Positions 1 through 8,575 of a stretch of 64,000 nt of DNA are shown piece after piece (the first letter of the stretch is position 1; each line of letters opens with the position of its first letter). The translations under genes were made by a program, and so were the position numbers. Origin of the DNA: CAVUQH01 sp963774445 (GTDB lineage: Bacteria; Myxococcota_A; Polyangia; Haliangiales; Haliangiaceae); the NCBI GenBank assembly GCA_963774445.1, contig CAVZFC010000029.1, positions 496,001 to 560,000 on the forward strand, in the 5' to 3' direction. The notes under the pieces are model-generated. The model was not told where the DNA came from. It saw only the letters and a list, made by a program, of their open reading frames with translations, and did no database searches.

Positions 1-2
1 CC

Positions 3-1271
3 GAGGCGGTGATGGACTACTGGCGCGACCTGTACCAGCGCTTCGGCGACTGGGACCTGGCGATGGCCTCGTACAACGCCGGCTACGCCGCGGTGCTGCG
101 CGCGATCGCCAAGTACAACACCAACGACTTCTGGCAGCTGCTCGACTACGAAAACGCGCTGCCGTGGGGCAGCTCGATCTACGTGCCCAAGGCGCTGGCG
201 GCGGCGATCGTCGGCCACAACCGGGCGCTGTTCGGCTACGACGAGATCAAGCCGGCGACCGAGATCCAGTGGGACGACGTCGACGTCGGGCGATCGGTGT
301 CGCTGGCGACGGTGGCGCGGGCGGCCGGCGTGTCGGTCGATGCGGTGGTCGAGCTCAACCCGCAGCTGCCGCGCAAGCGCACGCCGCCGGGGGTGCGCCA
401 CTACGTGGTCCACATCCCGCGCGGCACCGCCGGGCTGTTCCGCGAGCGGTTCGCGCGCATGCGCGCGGCCGACGACTACGACGAATACGTCGTCCGCCAC
501 GGCGAGCGGTTCGAGGACATCGCGGCGATGTTCGGCATCTCCCGCGGCAAGCTGCGCGCGATCAACAACATCGAGCACGAGTCCGAGGTCGAGGGCGGCG
601 ACACGCTGCTGGTGCCGCGGGTCTCGGAGGCCGAGCGACAGAAGAACCACGACAAGGCGATGGACCGGCTGTACGCCGGCGGCCATCCGAAGGGCGAGCC
701 GGGCGACAAGCTGATCGTCGCCGTGCCCGACGCCGCGCTGCAGGTGAAGGGCAAAAAGAGGGTCTTCTACCGCGTCGTCACCGGCGACACGCAGTACGGC
801 GTGGCCCGGGCGTTCGAGGTTGACCGGCAGGAGCTGGCCCGCTGGAACGGCCTCGATCCCGAGGGCTACCTGCACGCGCGCATGGTGTTGCAGCTGTTCG
901 TCTCACCGTCGTTCGACGGCGCGAAACACGGCATCGTGCTGCTCGATCCGAAGCGCCTGCTGGTGGTGACGCGGGGCAGCCCCGAGCACATCGAAGACGC
1001 CGAGGCGCGGCTGGGACGGCGGCGGGTGACCTACACGGCGCGCAAGCGCGAGACCCTGGCCGAGATCGGCGCCCGCTACGGCCTGAGCGACTGGGATCTG
1101 TCGCGCATCAATCGCGTGCCGCGCTCGCACGTGGTCGAGCCGGGCGACCAGATCGTCGTCTATCAGGTGGTCGACCGCAAGAAGAGCGACCGCGCCGCCG
1201 AGCAGGCGAAAAAGGCGACCACGAACCGCCGCCACCGCCGCGCCCCCCGGCACAAGAAGCGCGGGCACTAG
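3..1271 (+). CDS. LysM lytic transglycosylase, C-terminal part (5' partial)
   Basis: Murein lytic transglycosylase of the MltD type, acting on peptidoglycan in the periplasm. The frame is open to the left window edge, so the N-terminus and catalytic Glu lie outside. Counting from the in-frame GTG at 9, the first 75 or so residues are the end of the SLT fold, including the ASYNAG motif at 20-25. Four LysM-like peptidoglycan-binding segments follow at about 92-137, 158-204, 252-298 and 339-386. The tail is very basic (RRHRRAPRHKKRG). It converges on the next gene with a 12-base gap. Family assignment is good; which MltD subgroup is not clear. Confidence 0.85.
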   Translation, partial: EAVMDYWRDLYQRFGDWDLAMASYNAGYAAVLRAIAKYNTNDFWQLLDYENALPWGSSIYVPKALAAAIVGHNRALFGYDEIKPATEIQWDDVDVGRSVSLATVARAAGVSVDAVVELNPQLPRKRTPPGVRHYVVHIPRGTAGLFRERFARMRAADDYDEYVVRHGERFEDIAAMFGISRGKLRAINNIEHESEVEGGDTLLVPRVSEAERQKNHDKAMDRLYAGGHPKGEPGDKLIVAVPDAALQVKGKKRVFYRVVTGDTQYGVARAFEVDRQELARWNGLDPEGYLHARMVLQLFVSPSFDGAKHGIVLLDPKRLLVVTRGSPEHIEDAEARLGRRRVTYTARKRETLAEIGARYGLSDWDLSRINRVPRSHVVEPGDQIVVYQVVDRKKSDRAAEQAKKATTNRRHRRAPRHKKRGH

Positions 1272-1283
1272 CGCCGGCGCCCG

Positions 1284-2096
1284 CTAGCGGTACGGCGTCG
1301 CCTGGCACAAGGCGTCCCGCGCGGCCAGCGACAGCGCCGCCTGACCGCGGGTGTGCGCCAGCCCGGCGAGCTGCTCGACCTCGCGTTTCCAGCCGCTCGC
1401 GGCCAGCTCCGCCAGCTCGCCGACCGCGTCGTGATGCCGCCCCAGCGCCGCCAGGCAGCGGGCCCGCAGCATGCGCAGATCGCGACCCGCCGCCCGCGCC
1501 AGGCGCCGCGACCGCAGCACCTGATTGACGCGCTCGATCGCCTCGCGATGCCGCCGGTCGAGCTCGGCCACCCGCGCCGCCGCGTAGCCGACCACCGGCT
1601 CGCGGCGCACCCGGCGGTGGGCGTCGAGCGCCTCGCACAGCTCGCGCGCCTCGCCGACCCGCCCAAGCTCCGCCAGCGCCACCGCCCGCAGCGCGTCTGC
1701 GGTGACGTCGGCGCCAACCCGACCAAACATCGCATCCGCGCCGAGAAAATCGACCACCGCCATCGCGTCGTCCAGCCGGTCGCACTCGGCCAGCGCCACC
1801 AGCAGCGAGCGCGCCGTCAGCGCCGTGCGCGGCGATCCGCCGGCCCGCTGACGCGCAAACCGATGCTCCAGCGCCCGCGCCCGCGTCCACGCCCGCCGCG
1901 GATCCGCGCCCACGCCGGCCCACGCCGACCGCCGCCGCGCCACCCCGAAGTAGTCGACCGCCACCGCCGCCGCCATCAACACCACCGCCGCCGCCACCAT
2001 CGGCGGCACGACCAACCACGCGCTCGTCCGCGCCGCGCCGATGCAAGCCACCGGCACCAGCAGCGCCAAACCAGCCGCGATCGCCCGCCACTGCAT
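1284..2096 (-). CDS. Two-TM membrane protein with TPR-like helical C-terminus
   Basis: Unrecognised membrane protein of 270 residues. Two closely spaced hydrophobic segments lie near residues 5-25 and 27-50. They are followed by an Arg/Ala/Leu-rich helical region with TPR-like spacing (alternating ALAELGR and ALGRHHDAVGEL motifs). The frame is open further upstream to 2222, but I chose ATG 2096 because it starts the hydrophobic leader and is preceded six bases upstream by TATCAT. A GGAGG abuts the ATG and is too close to act as a normal ribosome binding site. Divergent from moeA. Possibly a scaffold or envelope protein; no enzymatic motif seen. Confidence 0.6.
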   Translation of the reverse strand: MQWRAIAAGLALLVPVACIGAARTSAWLVVPPMVAAAVVLMAAAVAVDYFGVARRRSAWAGVGADPRRAWTRARALEHRFARQRAGGSPRTALTARSLLVALAECDRLDDAMAVVDFLGADAMFGRVGADVTADALRAVALAELGRVGEARELCEALDAHRRVRREPVVGYAAARVAELDRRHREAIERVNQVLRSRRLARAAGRDLRMLRARCLAALGRHHDAVGELAELAASGWKREVEQLAGLAHTRGQAALSLAARDALCQATPYR

Positions 2097-2102
2097 CCTC
2101 CA

Positions 2103-2108
2103 ATGATA
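2103..2108 (-). promoter_or_regulatory. TANNNT -10 box (TATCAT) of the 1284-2096 gene
   Basis: TATCAT lies six bases before the ATG at 2096, so transcription would begin at or beside the start codon. It is immediately preceded by the 13-base box GGAACGTTACCCC, shared with the moeA promoter. Confidence 0.55.
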
Positions 2109-2109
2109 C

Positions 2110-2317
2110 GGGGTAACGTTCCCACCTCCCAACACTTTGATATCTAGCGCTTTTTTGGAGGGATGCGACCAGAACTCCAGCGCTTCGGTCGCGAGGGCGC
2201 CGTCCGGGCGGCGTATCTCCACGGACGCGGCCTTGGCCCTGCCCGCCTTGGCCCTGCCCAGCGACGGGCGTCGGCAGGCTTGCCGGGCGGTCGCGGGGTT
2301 GGTCGGAGCGTTACCCC
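2110..2317. promoter_or_regulatory. Divergent promoter region with paired 13-bp boxes
   Basis: Intergenic region between divergent genes. It carries GGGGTAACGTTCC at 2110-2122 and its near-exact inverse GGAGCGTTACCCC at 2305-2317 (12 of 13 match). Read outward, each copy lies 1-3 bases upstream of the -10 box of its own gene, which suggests a shared regulator. A 15-bp tandem duplication (gccttggccctgccc) fills 2230-2259. I see no gene in the interval. Confidence 0.5.
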
Positions 2318-2320
2318 TGC

Positions 2321-2326
2321 TAGAGT
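2321..2326 (+). promoter_or_regulatory. -10 box (TAGAGT) of moeA
   Basis: TAGAGT lies six bases before the GTG start at 2333. A weak -35 (TTGGTC, 2299-2304) stands 16 bases upstream, and the 13-bp shared box fills the spacer. It predicts a leaderless moeA transcript. Confidence 0.55.
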
Positions 2327-2332
2327 GGCGGC

Positions 2333-3526
2333 GTGCTGAGTGTTGACGAAGCGAAGCGGTTGATCCTCTCGGGGGTGACGGCGGTGCGGGCGGAGGTGGT
2401 GCCGATCGGCGAGGCGGACGCGCGAGTGTTGGCGAACGCGGAGGTGGCGCGGCGGGATCTGCCGCCGTGGGACAACTCGGCGATGGATGGTTTCGCGGTG
2501 CGCGCGGGCGAGCTGCCGGGCGAGCTGCCGGTGGCCGGGACGATCGCGGCGGGCGACGCGCCGGATAGGGTGCTCGGGCCGGGGACGGTGTGGCGGATCA
2601 TGACCGGGGCGCCGCTGCCGGCGGGCGCCGACGCGGTGGTGATGCGCGAAGAGGTCGACGACAGCGGCGACCGGGCGCGCTTTGCCGAGGCGGCGCGGGT
2701 GGGTGACAACGTCCGCGGCCGCGGCGAGGATGTGCGCGCGGGCGACGAGCTGGTCGCCACGGGGACGCTGCTCGGCGCGGGCGAGATCGGCCTCCTGGCC
2801 GCGCAGGGGTGCGCCACGTTGCGGGTTTGGGGACGCCCGCGGGTCGCCGTGCTGTCCACCGGCGACGAGCTGGTCGACGTCGACACCGATCCGGGCCCCG
2901 GCCAGATCGTCAACTCCAACGCCTACGCCCTGGCCGCGCAGATCCGCGAGGCCGGCGGCATCGCCGTGCACGCCGGCATCGCCCGCGACGACCTGGCGTC
3001 ACTCACCGACGCCCTGCGCCGCGCCGTGGCCAGCGCCGACGTCCTGGTCACCTCCGGTGGCGTCTCGGTCGGCGACTTCGACCATGTAAAGGAGGCGATG
3101 GCCGCCGCCGGCGTACGCATCGACTTCTGGAAGGTGGCGATGAAGCCGGGCAAGCCGCTCGCATTCGGCGTCGCCGGCGACGTCCCGGTCTTCGGCCTGC
3201 CGGGCAATCCGGTGTCGTCGATGGTCGTCTTCGAGCTGTTCGTCCGCCCCGCCTTGCTGGCGATGCAGGGCCGCACCGACACCGAGCGCCCGCTGGCCCA
3301 GGTAGTCGCCACCGAGCCGTACCGCAAGCAACCCGGGCGCGCGCACTACCTGCGCGCCCGCGTCACCCGCCGCGGCGCGACGCTCGAGGCGATGCTGCAT
3401 CCCAAACAGGGCTCGGGCAACCTCAGCTCCATGGTCGGCGTCGACGCGCTGGTCGTGGTGCCGGCCGACTGGAGCGACGTATCGGTCGGCGACACCCTCG
3501 CGGCGATGTTGCTCCGCCCGGCGTGA
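2333..3526 (+). CDS. moeA: Molybdopterin molybdenumtransferase MoeA
   Basis: Inserts molybdate into adenylylated molybdopterin in molybdenum cofactor synthesis (cytoplasm). The 397 residues match the normal MoeA length. Family motifs visible are PPWDNSAMDGFAVR near residue 43, a MTGAPLPAGADAVV segment near 90, the MPT-binding STGDEL near 182, TSGGVSVGDFDHV near 240, and FGLPGNPVSSMV near 287. The GTG start is fixed by the -10 box six bases upstream. The pseudouridine synthase gene follows after 13 bases, probably co-transcribed. No other moa/mob gene is in the window. Confidence 0.93.
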   Translation: MLSVDEAKRLILSGVTAVRAEVVPIGEADARVLANAEVARRDLPPWDNSAMDGFAVRAGELPGELPVAGTIAAGDAPDRVLGPGTVWRIMTGAPLPAGADAVVMREEVDDSGDRARFAEAARVGDNVRGRGEDVRAGDELVATGTLLGAGEIGLLAAQGCATLRVWGRPRVAVLSTGDELVDVDTDPGPGQIVNSNAYALAAQIREAGGIAVHAGIARDDLASLTDALRRAVASADVLVTSGGVSVGDFDHVKEAMAAAGVRIDFWKVAMKPGKPLAFGVAGDVPVFGLPGNPVSSMVVFELFVRPALLAMQGRTDTERPLAQVVATEPYRKQPGRAHYLRARVTRRGATLEAMLHPKQGSGNLSSMVGVDALVVVPADWSDVSVGDTLAAMLLRPA

Positions 3527-3539
3527 GCGCGCGCGATCC

Positions 3540-4451
3540 ATGACCCGAGAGCTCTCCTTTACCGTCGAGCCAGGCGCCGACGGCCGCGCCGATCAGCTGG
3601 TCGCCGCGCGCTTTCCCGGCGCCGGACGCCGGCGAATCGCGGCGCTGTTTCGCGACGGCGCCGTGCGCGTGGACGGCCGCCGCGCACGCAAGGGGCAGAG
3701 GGTCGCCGCCGGCAGCGTGGTCGAGCTGGCCCGCGCCCCGGCCACCACCGACGAGGAGTTGTGGCCGGTCGCCGACGGCGACGTCCCGGTGACGCTGATC
3801 TTCGCCGACGACGATCTCGTCACCGTCGACAAGCCGGCCGGCGTGCCCACGCACCCGCTGGCCGCGGGCGAACGCGGCACGGTCGCCAACTGGCTGGCCG
3901 CCCGCTATCCCGAATGCGTCGGCGTCGGCGACGACCCGCGCGAGGCCGGCCTGGCCCACCGCCTCGACATCGGCACCAGCGGCTTGCTCGTCGCGGCCCG
4001 CTCGCGCTCGATGTGGGAGCGGTTGCGCGCCGCCTTCGCCCGCGGCGAGGTCGACAAGCGCTACCTGGCCGAGGTCGACGCCGACGCGCGCGACGGCTCC
4101 TGCGACGCGCCGCTGGCCCAGCGCGGGCGCCATGTCGCGGTCGACTGGGAGCGCGGACTGGACGCCGAGACCCGCTGGCGGGTGATCGAGCGCCGCCCGG
4201 ACAGCGCGATCGTCGAGTGCAGCGCCAAGAGCGGGCGCATGCACCAGATCCGCGCCCACCTGGCGCACGCCGGCCAGCCGATCGCCGGCGACACCCGCTA
4301 CGGCGGTCGCCCGCTGTCCGACGACGGACCCCACCGGCTGCACGCGCTCCGCCTGGCCCTGCCCCACCCGCGCACCGGCGAGCCGATCGCCTTCGAGGCC
4401 GCGCGGCCGCCGTGGGCCCGCGCGGCTACAGCTCCGCCAGACCGGTATTGA
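3540..4451 (+). CDS. RluA/RluD-type RNA pseudouridine synthase
   Basis: Isomerises uridine to pseudouridine, probably in 23S rRNA or tRNA. An N-terminal S4-like RNA-binding segment (about residues 15-65) is followed by the catalytic domain. That domain contains TVDKPAGVPTHPL (about 95-107) and HRLDIGTSGLLV (about 140-151), whose Asp is the family catalytic residue. The GRMHQIRAHLA motif near 234 is also typical. Length 303 is normal. It sits 13 bases after moeA with no clear own promoter, and its end overlaps the convergent kinase gene by 26 bases. Which Rlu subtype it is cannot be told. Confidence 0.85.
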   Translation: MTRELSFTVEPGADGRADQLVAARFPGAGRRRIAALFRDGAVRVDGRRARKGQRVAAGSVVELARAPATTDEELWPVADGDVPVTLIFADDDLVTVDKPAGVPTHPLAAGERGTVANWLAARYPECVGVGDDPREAGLAHRLDIGTSGLLVAARSRSMWERLRAAFARGEVDKRYLAEVDADARDGSCDAPLAQRGRHVAVDWERGLDAETRWRVIERRPDSAIVECSAKSGRMHQIRAHLAHAGQPIAGDTRYGGRPLSDDGPHRLHALRLALPHPRTGEPIAFEAARPPWARAATAPPDRY

Positions 4452-6789
4452 CGAACAGGTAGAGGATGCGCAGGAAGCGAAGGCGCTCCGCCTCGTCGGT
4501 GTAGCGCGCACGCAGGTCGGCCAGCGACTTCTTGCCGTCGAGCGAATCGTAGATCGTACGCACGTCGCCGCCGAGCTGGAAGTCATCTGGCCTGACGCGG
4601 TCGGCCTTGCGCGACCTGGGGCGCGCGTCGGCGTTGGCCACCGCCCACTCGCCGGCGAGCGCCTCGGGGATCGCCAGCGCGCCCGCGCCGAGCACCTCGT
4701 ACGGCTGCAAATCGAGCGGGAAGGCCTCGCGCGGGTTTTCGCGACCCGGATACCAGCGGTACTCGCCCTTGGCCCAGGTGCAGACATCGACCAACTTGCT
4801 GCGCACCTGCCGCGTCAGCATGCGGAAGACCTCGAGCGGCTTCATCAGGCCGAGCCCGACCAACGTGTCGCCGAGCTTGCCGCCGTAGTGCGGCATCATC
4901 GCCAGCGCCATCGCCAGCTCGCCCTGCGACAGTACGCCCTCGCCCACCAGGTACTCGCCGAAAAGCTCTTTGGCCAGGTTCGACGACACGAACTCGGGCG
5001 CACCTTCGACCATGTAGATGTCCTTGCGGATGCCGCCCACGGTCACCACCAGCTGGCCGGTGCCGCGCTCGGCGATGAGCCGAGAGAGCAGGCGGATCGG
5101 CGGGTCGGCCGCCAGGTCACCTTGCTGCGCGGGCTCACCGTCGAGATCGGCGAGCGCGGGAGGCGCCGGGGTCGGCTGCTGCGCCAACTCCTCGGCGGTC
5201 GGCATGCGCCGGCTCACTCGCCCGCTGCGCGAGACCTCCGAGTCGTCGAAGTCCAGGCTCGACGGATCCGGCTCGCGCTGCGACGCCGCGGCGATGGCGT
5301 CCTCGATCGACGGGTAGCGGACCGATCGCTCGGGTCCCAGAGGCCCCGACGGCACCGCCTGCGGCACGCCGTCGCCCGCGGGCGGCTCGACCTGCGCCTC
5401 GAAGCTTGCCGGGGAATCGTTCAGCACCAACCGGGCGACCGGTGCCCAGCCGCCCGGCATCGCCGAGCCGGCGGCGTCCTCGGCCAGCTGCAGGTCGAGG
5501 GCGCGACCGATGTCGCCCGGCGCCGGCTCGTCCGCGCCTTCCAGGTCCAGCATCGGCTGCTCCAGATCCTCGAGCTCCTGGGCCTCCTGACCGCCCAAGA
5601 CCAGCTCGAGCTCCGCCGAGTCGGCGCCCGGCGACGACCCGGGCCGATCGGAGTCGGCGCCCGGCGACGACCCGGGCGGATCGATCGCAACCATAGGAGC
5701 GCTGTCGGCCCGCGCGCGGCCGATGGGGATTCCGTCGACCAGGCTCGGCTCGTCGAGAACGATCGGCAGCTCCGCCGACAACTCGCCGGCCACCCTGGCC
5801 GCGGAGACCGACGTCACCAACTCGGCGGCCGACTCGACGTGCGCGCGCCGGCGCGCCACGGCGTCGGCGTAAAAGTCGTCGACCAGCGCAGCCATGTCGC
5901 GGATGGTCACTCGCCGATGGCCGGCAAACATCCACTCGTCCAGCGCCTCGCGCATGCTCGCAGCGCTGGCGTACCGCTGGCCGGGATCTTTGTGCAGCGC
6001 GCGGACCAGGATCTCCATCAGCGCCGGGTCGATGTGCGCGCCGAACCGCTCGAGTCGCTCCAGATTGGCGTCGCGGACCATGAGCAGAACATCGAGCTCG
6101 TTGCCGGCGGCGAACAATCTCCTCCCGGTGAGAAGCTCGGACAGGACGACGCCGACCGCGAACAGATCCGAGCGGGCGTCGAGGCGATCGCCCAGGACCT
6201 GCTCGGGCGACATGTAGCCGTACTTGCCCTTGAGCGTGCCGGCCTTGGTCTGATTCGCTTGCTCGACCACGCGCGCGATGCCGAAGTCGATCAGCTTGAC
6301 GTCGCCGCGCCGCGACATGAGCACGTTGGACGGGGAGATATCGCGGTGGATGATGCCCATCGGCCGACCTTCGGCGTCGACCTGACCGTGGGCGAAGTCG
6401 AGGGCGTCGAGCACGTTCTGCACGATGTGCACGCAGATCTTCTCCGGCAGCCGGCGACTGCGGTGGGCGCACTCCCGCAGCAGCGCCAGAGCATCGATGC
6501 CATCGACGTACTCCATGGCGATGTACAGCTGGTCGTCGTGCCGCCCCAGCTCGTAGGTCTGGGCGATCTTCGGGTGTGCCAGGCGGGCCGTCATCTTGGC
6601 CTCGTCGATGAACATGGCGTTGAACTTTGGATCCGCGGCCATGTGCGGCAGCAGCCGCTTGATCACCAGGATCTTTTCGAACCCCTCCGCGCCGCGCACG
6701 CGCGCGCGAAAGATCTCGGCCATGCCGCCGACGGCGATTCGCTCGAGCAGCTCGTAGCGCCCGAAACGTATGGGGAATCCCGACGTCAC
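4426..6789 (-). CDS. Ser/Thr protein kinase with DUF4388-like C-terminal domain
   Basis: Hanks-type kinase, 787 residues from the GTG at 6789. The Gly loop (AVGGMAEIF) is near 19-27, the ATP lysine is K44, the catalytic HRDISPSN starts at 148 and DFG is at 168-170. A long acidic/Pro-rich linker follows, which includes an 11-residue tandem repeat (GSSPGADS units; DNA period 33 bp at 5618-5683). Residues about 570-740 resemble the DUF4388/PATAN domain common in deltaproteobacterial signalling proteins. No transmembrane segment is evident. The open frame continues upstream to 6990, but GTG 6789 has a GGAG four to five bases before it and TACAAT further up, and it starts right at the kinase fold. 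Confidence 0.85.
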   Translation of the reverse strand: MTSGFPIRFGRYELLERIAVGGMAEIFRARVRGAEGFEKILVIKRLLPHMAADPKFNAMFIDEAKMTARLAHPKIAQTYELGRHDDQLYIAMEYVDGIDALALLRECAHRSRRLPEKICVHIVQNVLDALDFAHGQVDAEGRPMGIIHRDISPSNVLMSRRGDVKLIDFGIARVVEQANQTKAGTLKGKYGYMSPEQVLGDRLDARSDLFAVGVVLSELLTGRRLFAAGNELDVLLMVRDANLERLERFGAHIDPALMEILVRALHKDPGQRYASAASMREALDEWMFAGHRRVTIRDMAALVDDFYADAVARRRAHVESAAELVTSVSAARVAGELSAELPIVLDEPSLVDGIPIGRARADSAPMVAIDPPGSSPGADSDRPGSSPGADSAELELVLGGQEAQELEDLEQPMLDLEGADEPAPGDIGRALDLQLAEDAAGSAMPGGWAPVARLVLNDSPASFEAQVEPPAGDGVPQAVPSGPLGPERSVRYPSIEDAIAAASQREPDPSSLDFDDSEVSRSGRVSRRMPTAEELAQQPTPAPPALADLDGEPAQQGDLAADPPIRLLSRLIAERGTGQLVVTVGGIRKDIYMVEGAPEFVSSNLAKELFGEYLVGEGVLSQGELAMALAMMPHYGGKLGDTLVGLGLMKPLEVFRMLTRQVRSKLVDVCTWAKGEYRWYPGRENPREAFPLDLQPYEVLGAGALAIPEALAGEWAVANADARPRSRKADRVRPDDFQLGGDVRTIYDSLDGKKSLADLRARYTDEAERLRFLRILYLFVNTGLAEL
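5618..5683 (-). repeat. 33-bp tandem duplication inside the kinase linker
   Basis: Two copies of a 33-base unit, the first starting gagtcggcgcccggcgacga at 5618 and the second at 5651, encode a repeated GSSPGADS segment. The duplication stays in frame, so the linker length may vary between strains. Confidence 0.7.
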
Positions 6790-6838
6790 CCGGCTCCAAT
6801 TGTAACCCGGAGTTCGGCCGCACTGCGAATCGTCCCGG

Positions 6839-7681
6839 TCATCCCAGCCCCGGCCTCCGCACGAGCCGATAACCGGTGGTCTCCAGCGCGCGAGCCAGGG
6901 CAAGATCGAAGGCGGCGTGCACCTCGAGCGCCGCGCCGGCGCGCTCGGCCAGCTTGCGCCAGGCCTGCTCGGCCTCCACCTCCAGCCCAACCGCCAGCAC
7001 GCGCACCCCGGCGAGCTTGCGGTGGCGGAGAAAGCGATCGAGCGAGACGATCGCCGCCGGCGCCGCCGCCGCGTCCAACCCGGTGGCGTCGACGATCACA
7101 CTGTGTGCGCCCATGCGCACCACCATCATCAGGAGACGGCCGAAGACCGAGTCGAAGGTGAAGGTGTCGGGCGCGCCAACGAGAAAAGTCGCCGGCACCT
7201 CGGGGGCGATCGCGGTGACCGGCAGCCCGCGCTCCAGCGCCTCGCGCTGGCGCTCTTTCTCGGCGCGGATGCCACCGTCGCCGAAGGCGTCGGCGGCCAG
7301 GGCCACCATCCAGTCGAACAACCGCACCACCGCCTCCCGCTCCTCCTCGCCGGCCCGCTCGAGCAGCGCCGCCCGCGCCGCCACCAGCAGCCCGACCAGA
7401 TCGAAGCCCGAGCCACCGCTGGTGGCCCAACTCGAGGCGGCAAACGCCAGCGTCTTCTCCACGTCGCGCAACTCAGGAGAGCCGGGCGATAGATCCCGGG
7501 CCGGCATCGCGTCGGCCATGCTCGCCAGAATCGGCTCGGCCGCGCGGCGCACGTCGGCCTCGTCGTAGGAGCCAGGTAGGCGGATGGGCGAGGCCTGGTA
7601 CAGGGCCATCCAGCGGTCGAGCAGGGCCGGAAGCTGCCCGCGCAAGGCCGCGCCGAGACCCTCGGTGGGGGGGAGGTCCAC
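6839..7681 (-). CDS. STAS-domain protein, RsbR-like
   Basis: 280-residue cytoplasmic protein. About the first 170 residues are helical and resemble RsbRD-type N-terminal sensor domains. The C-terminus (about 180-265) looks like a STAS domain, with VIVDATGLDAA, whose Thr sits where RsbR/RsbS proteins are phosphorylated. Such proteins act in partner-switching or stressosome signalling, and the divergent PP2C phosphatase next door fits that. I chose GTG 7681 because TATAGT lies six bases before it; the open frame extends further up to 7759. No RsbT or RsbS gene is seen nearby. Confidence 0.6.
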   Translation of the reverse strand: MDLPPTEGLGAALRGQLPALLDRWMALYQASPIRLPGSYDEADVRRAAEPILASMADAMPARDLSPGSPELRDVEKTLAFAASSWATSGGSGFDLVGLLVAARAALLERAGEEEREAVVRLFDWMVALAADAFGDGGIRAEKERQREALERGLPVTAIAPEVPATFLVGAPDTFTFDSVFGRLLMMVVRMGAHSVIVDATGLDAAAAPAAIVSLDRFLRHRKLAGVRVLAVGLEVEAEQAWRKLAERAGAALEVHAAFDLALARALETTGYRLVRRPGLG

Positions 7682-7687
7682 GGTCCA

Positions 7688-7693
7688 ACTATA
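7688..7693 (-). promoter_or_regulatory. -10 box (TATAGT) of the STAS gene
   Basis: TATAGT lies six bases before the GTG at 7681, with no leader or ribosome binding site possible. No convincing -35 is visible. Confidence 0.5.
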
Positions 7694-7716
7694 GTCGAAG
7701 CACGGGCCGTGCGCGG

Positions 7717-7746
7717 TTGCCCACGCCGCGCCGCCGCGACTAACAT
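7717..7746 (+). promoter_or_regulatory. Candidate promoter of the PP2C gene
   Basis: TTGCCC (7717-7722), an 18-base spacer and TAACAT (7741-7746) lie twelve bases before the ATG. The match to the housekeeping consensus is moderate. It faces away from the STAS promoter. Confidence 0.4.
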
Positions 7747-7758
7747 GGGGGGCGACCA

Positions 7759-8529
<771 letters not shown>

Positions 8530-8575
8530 CCAGGACCGCGGGAATAGGCCGACCGGGCGCGCGGTAGCTCCCGAT

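Noticed and set aside
2110..2317. Transposon ends made by the inverted GGGGTAACGTTCC boxes
   Set aside because: No target duplication, and each box sits precisely at a promoter, so a regulatory explanation is simpler.
4888..7161. A very long plus-strand open frame opposite the kinase
   Set aside because: Composition is His/Arg/Gln-rich shadow of the kinase on the other strand; high GC makes long antisense frames common throughout this window.
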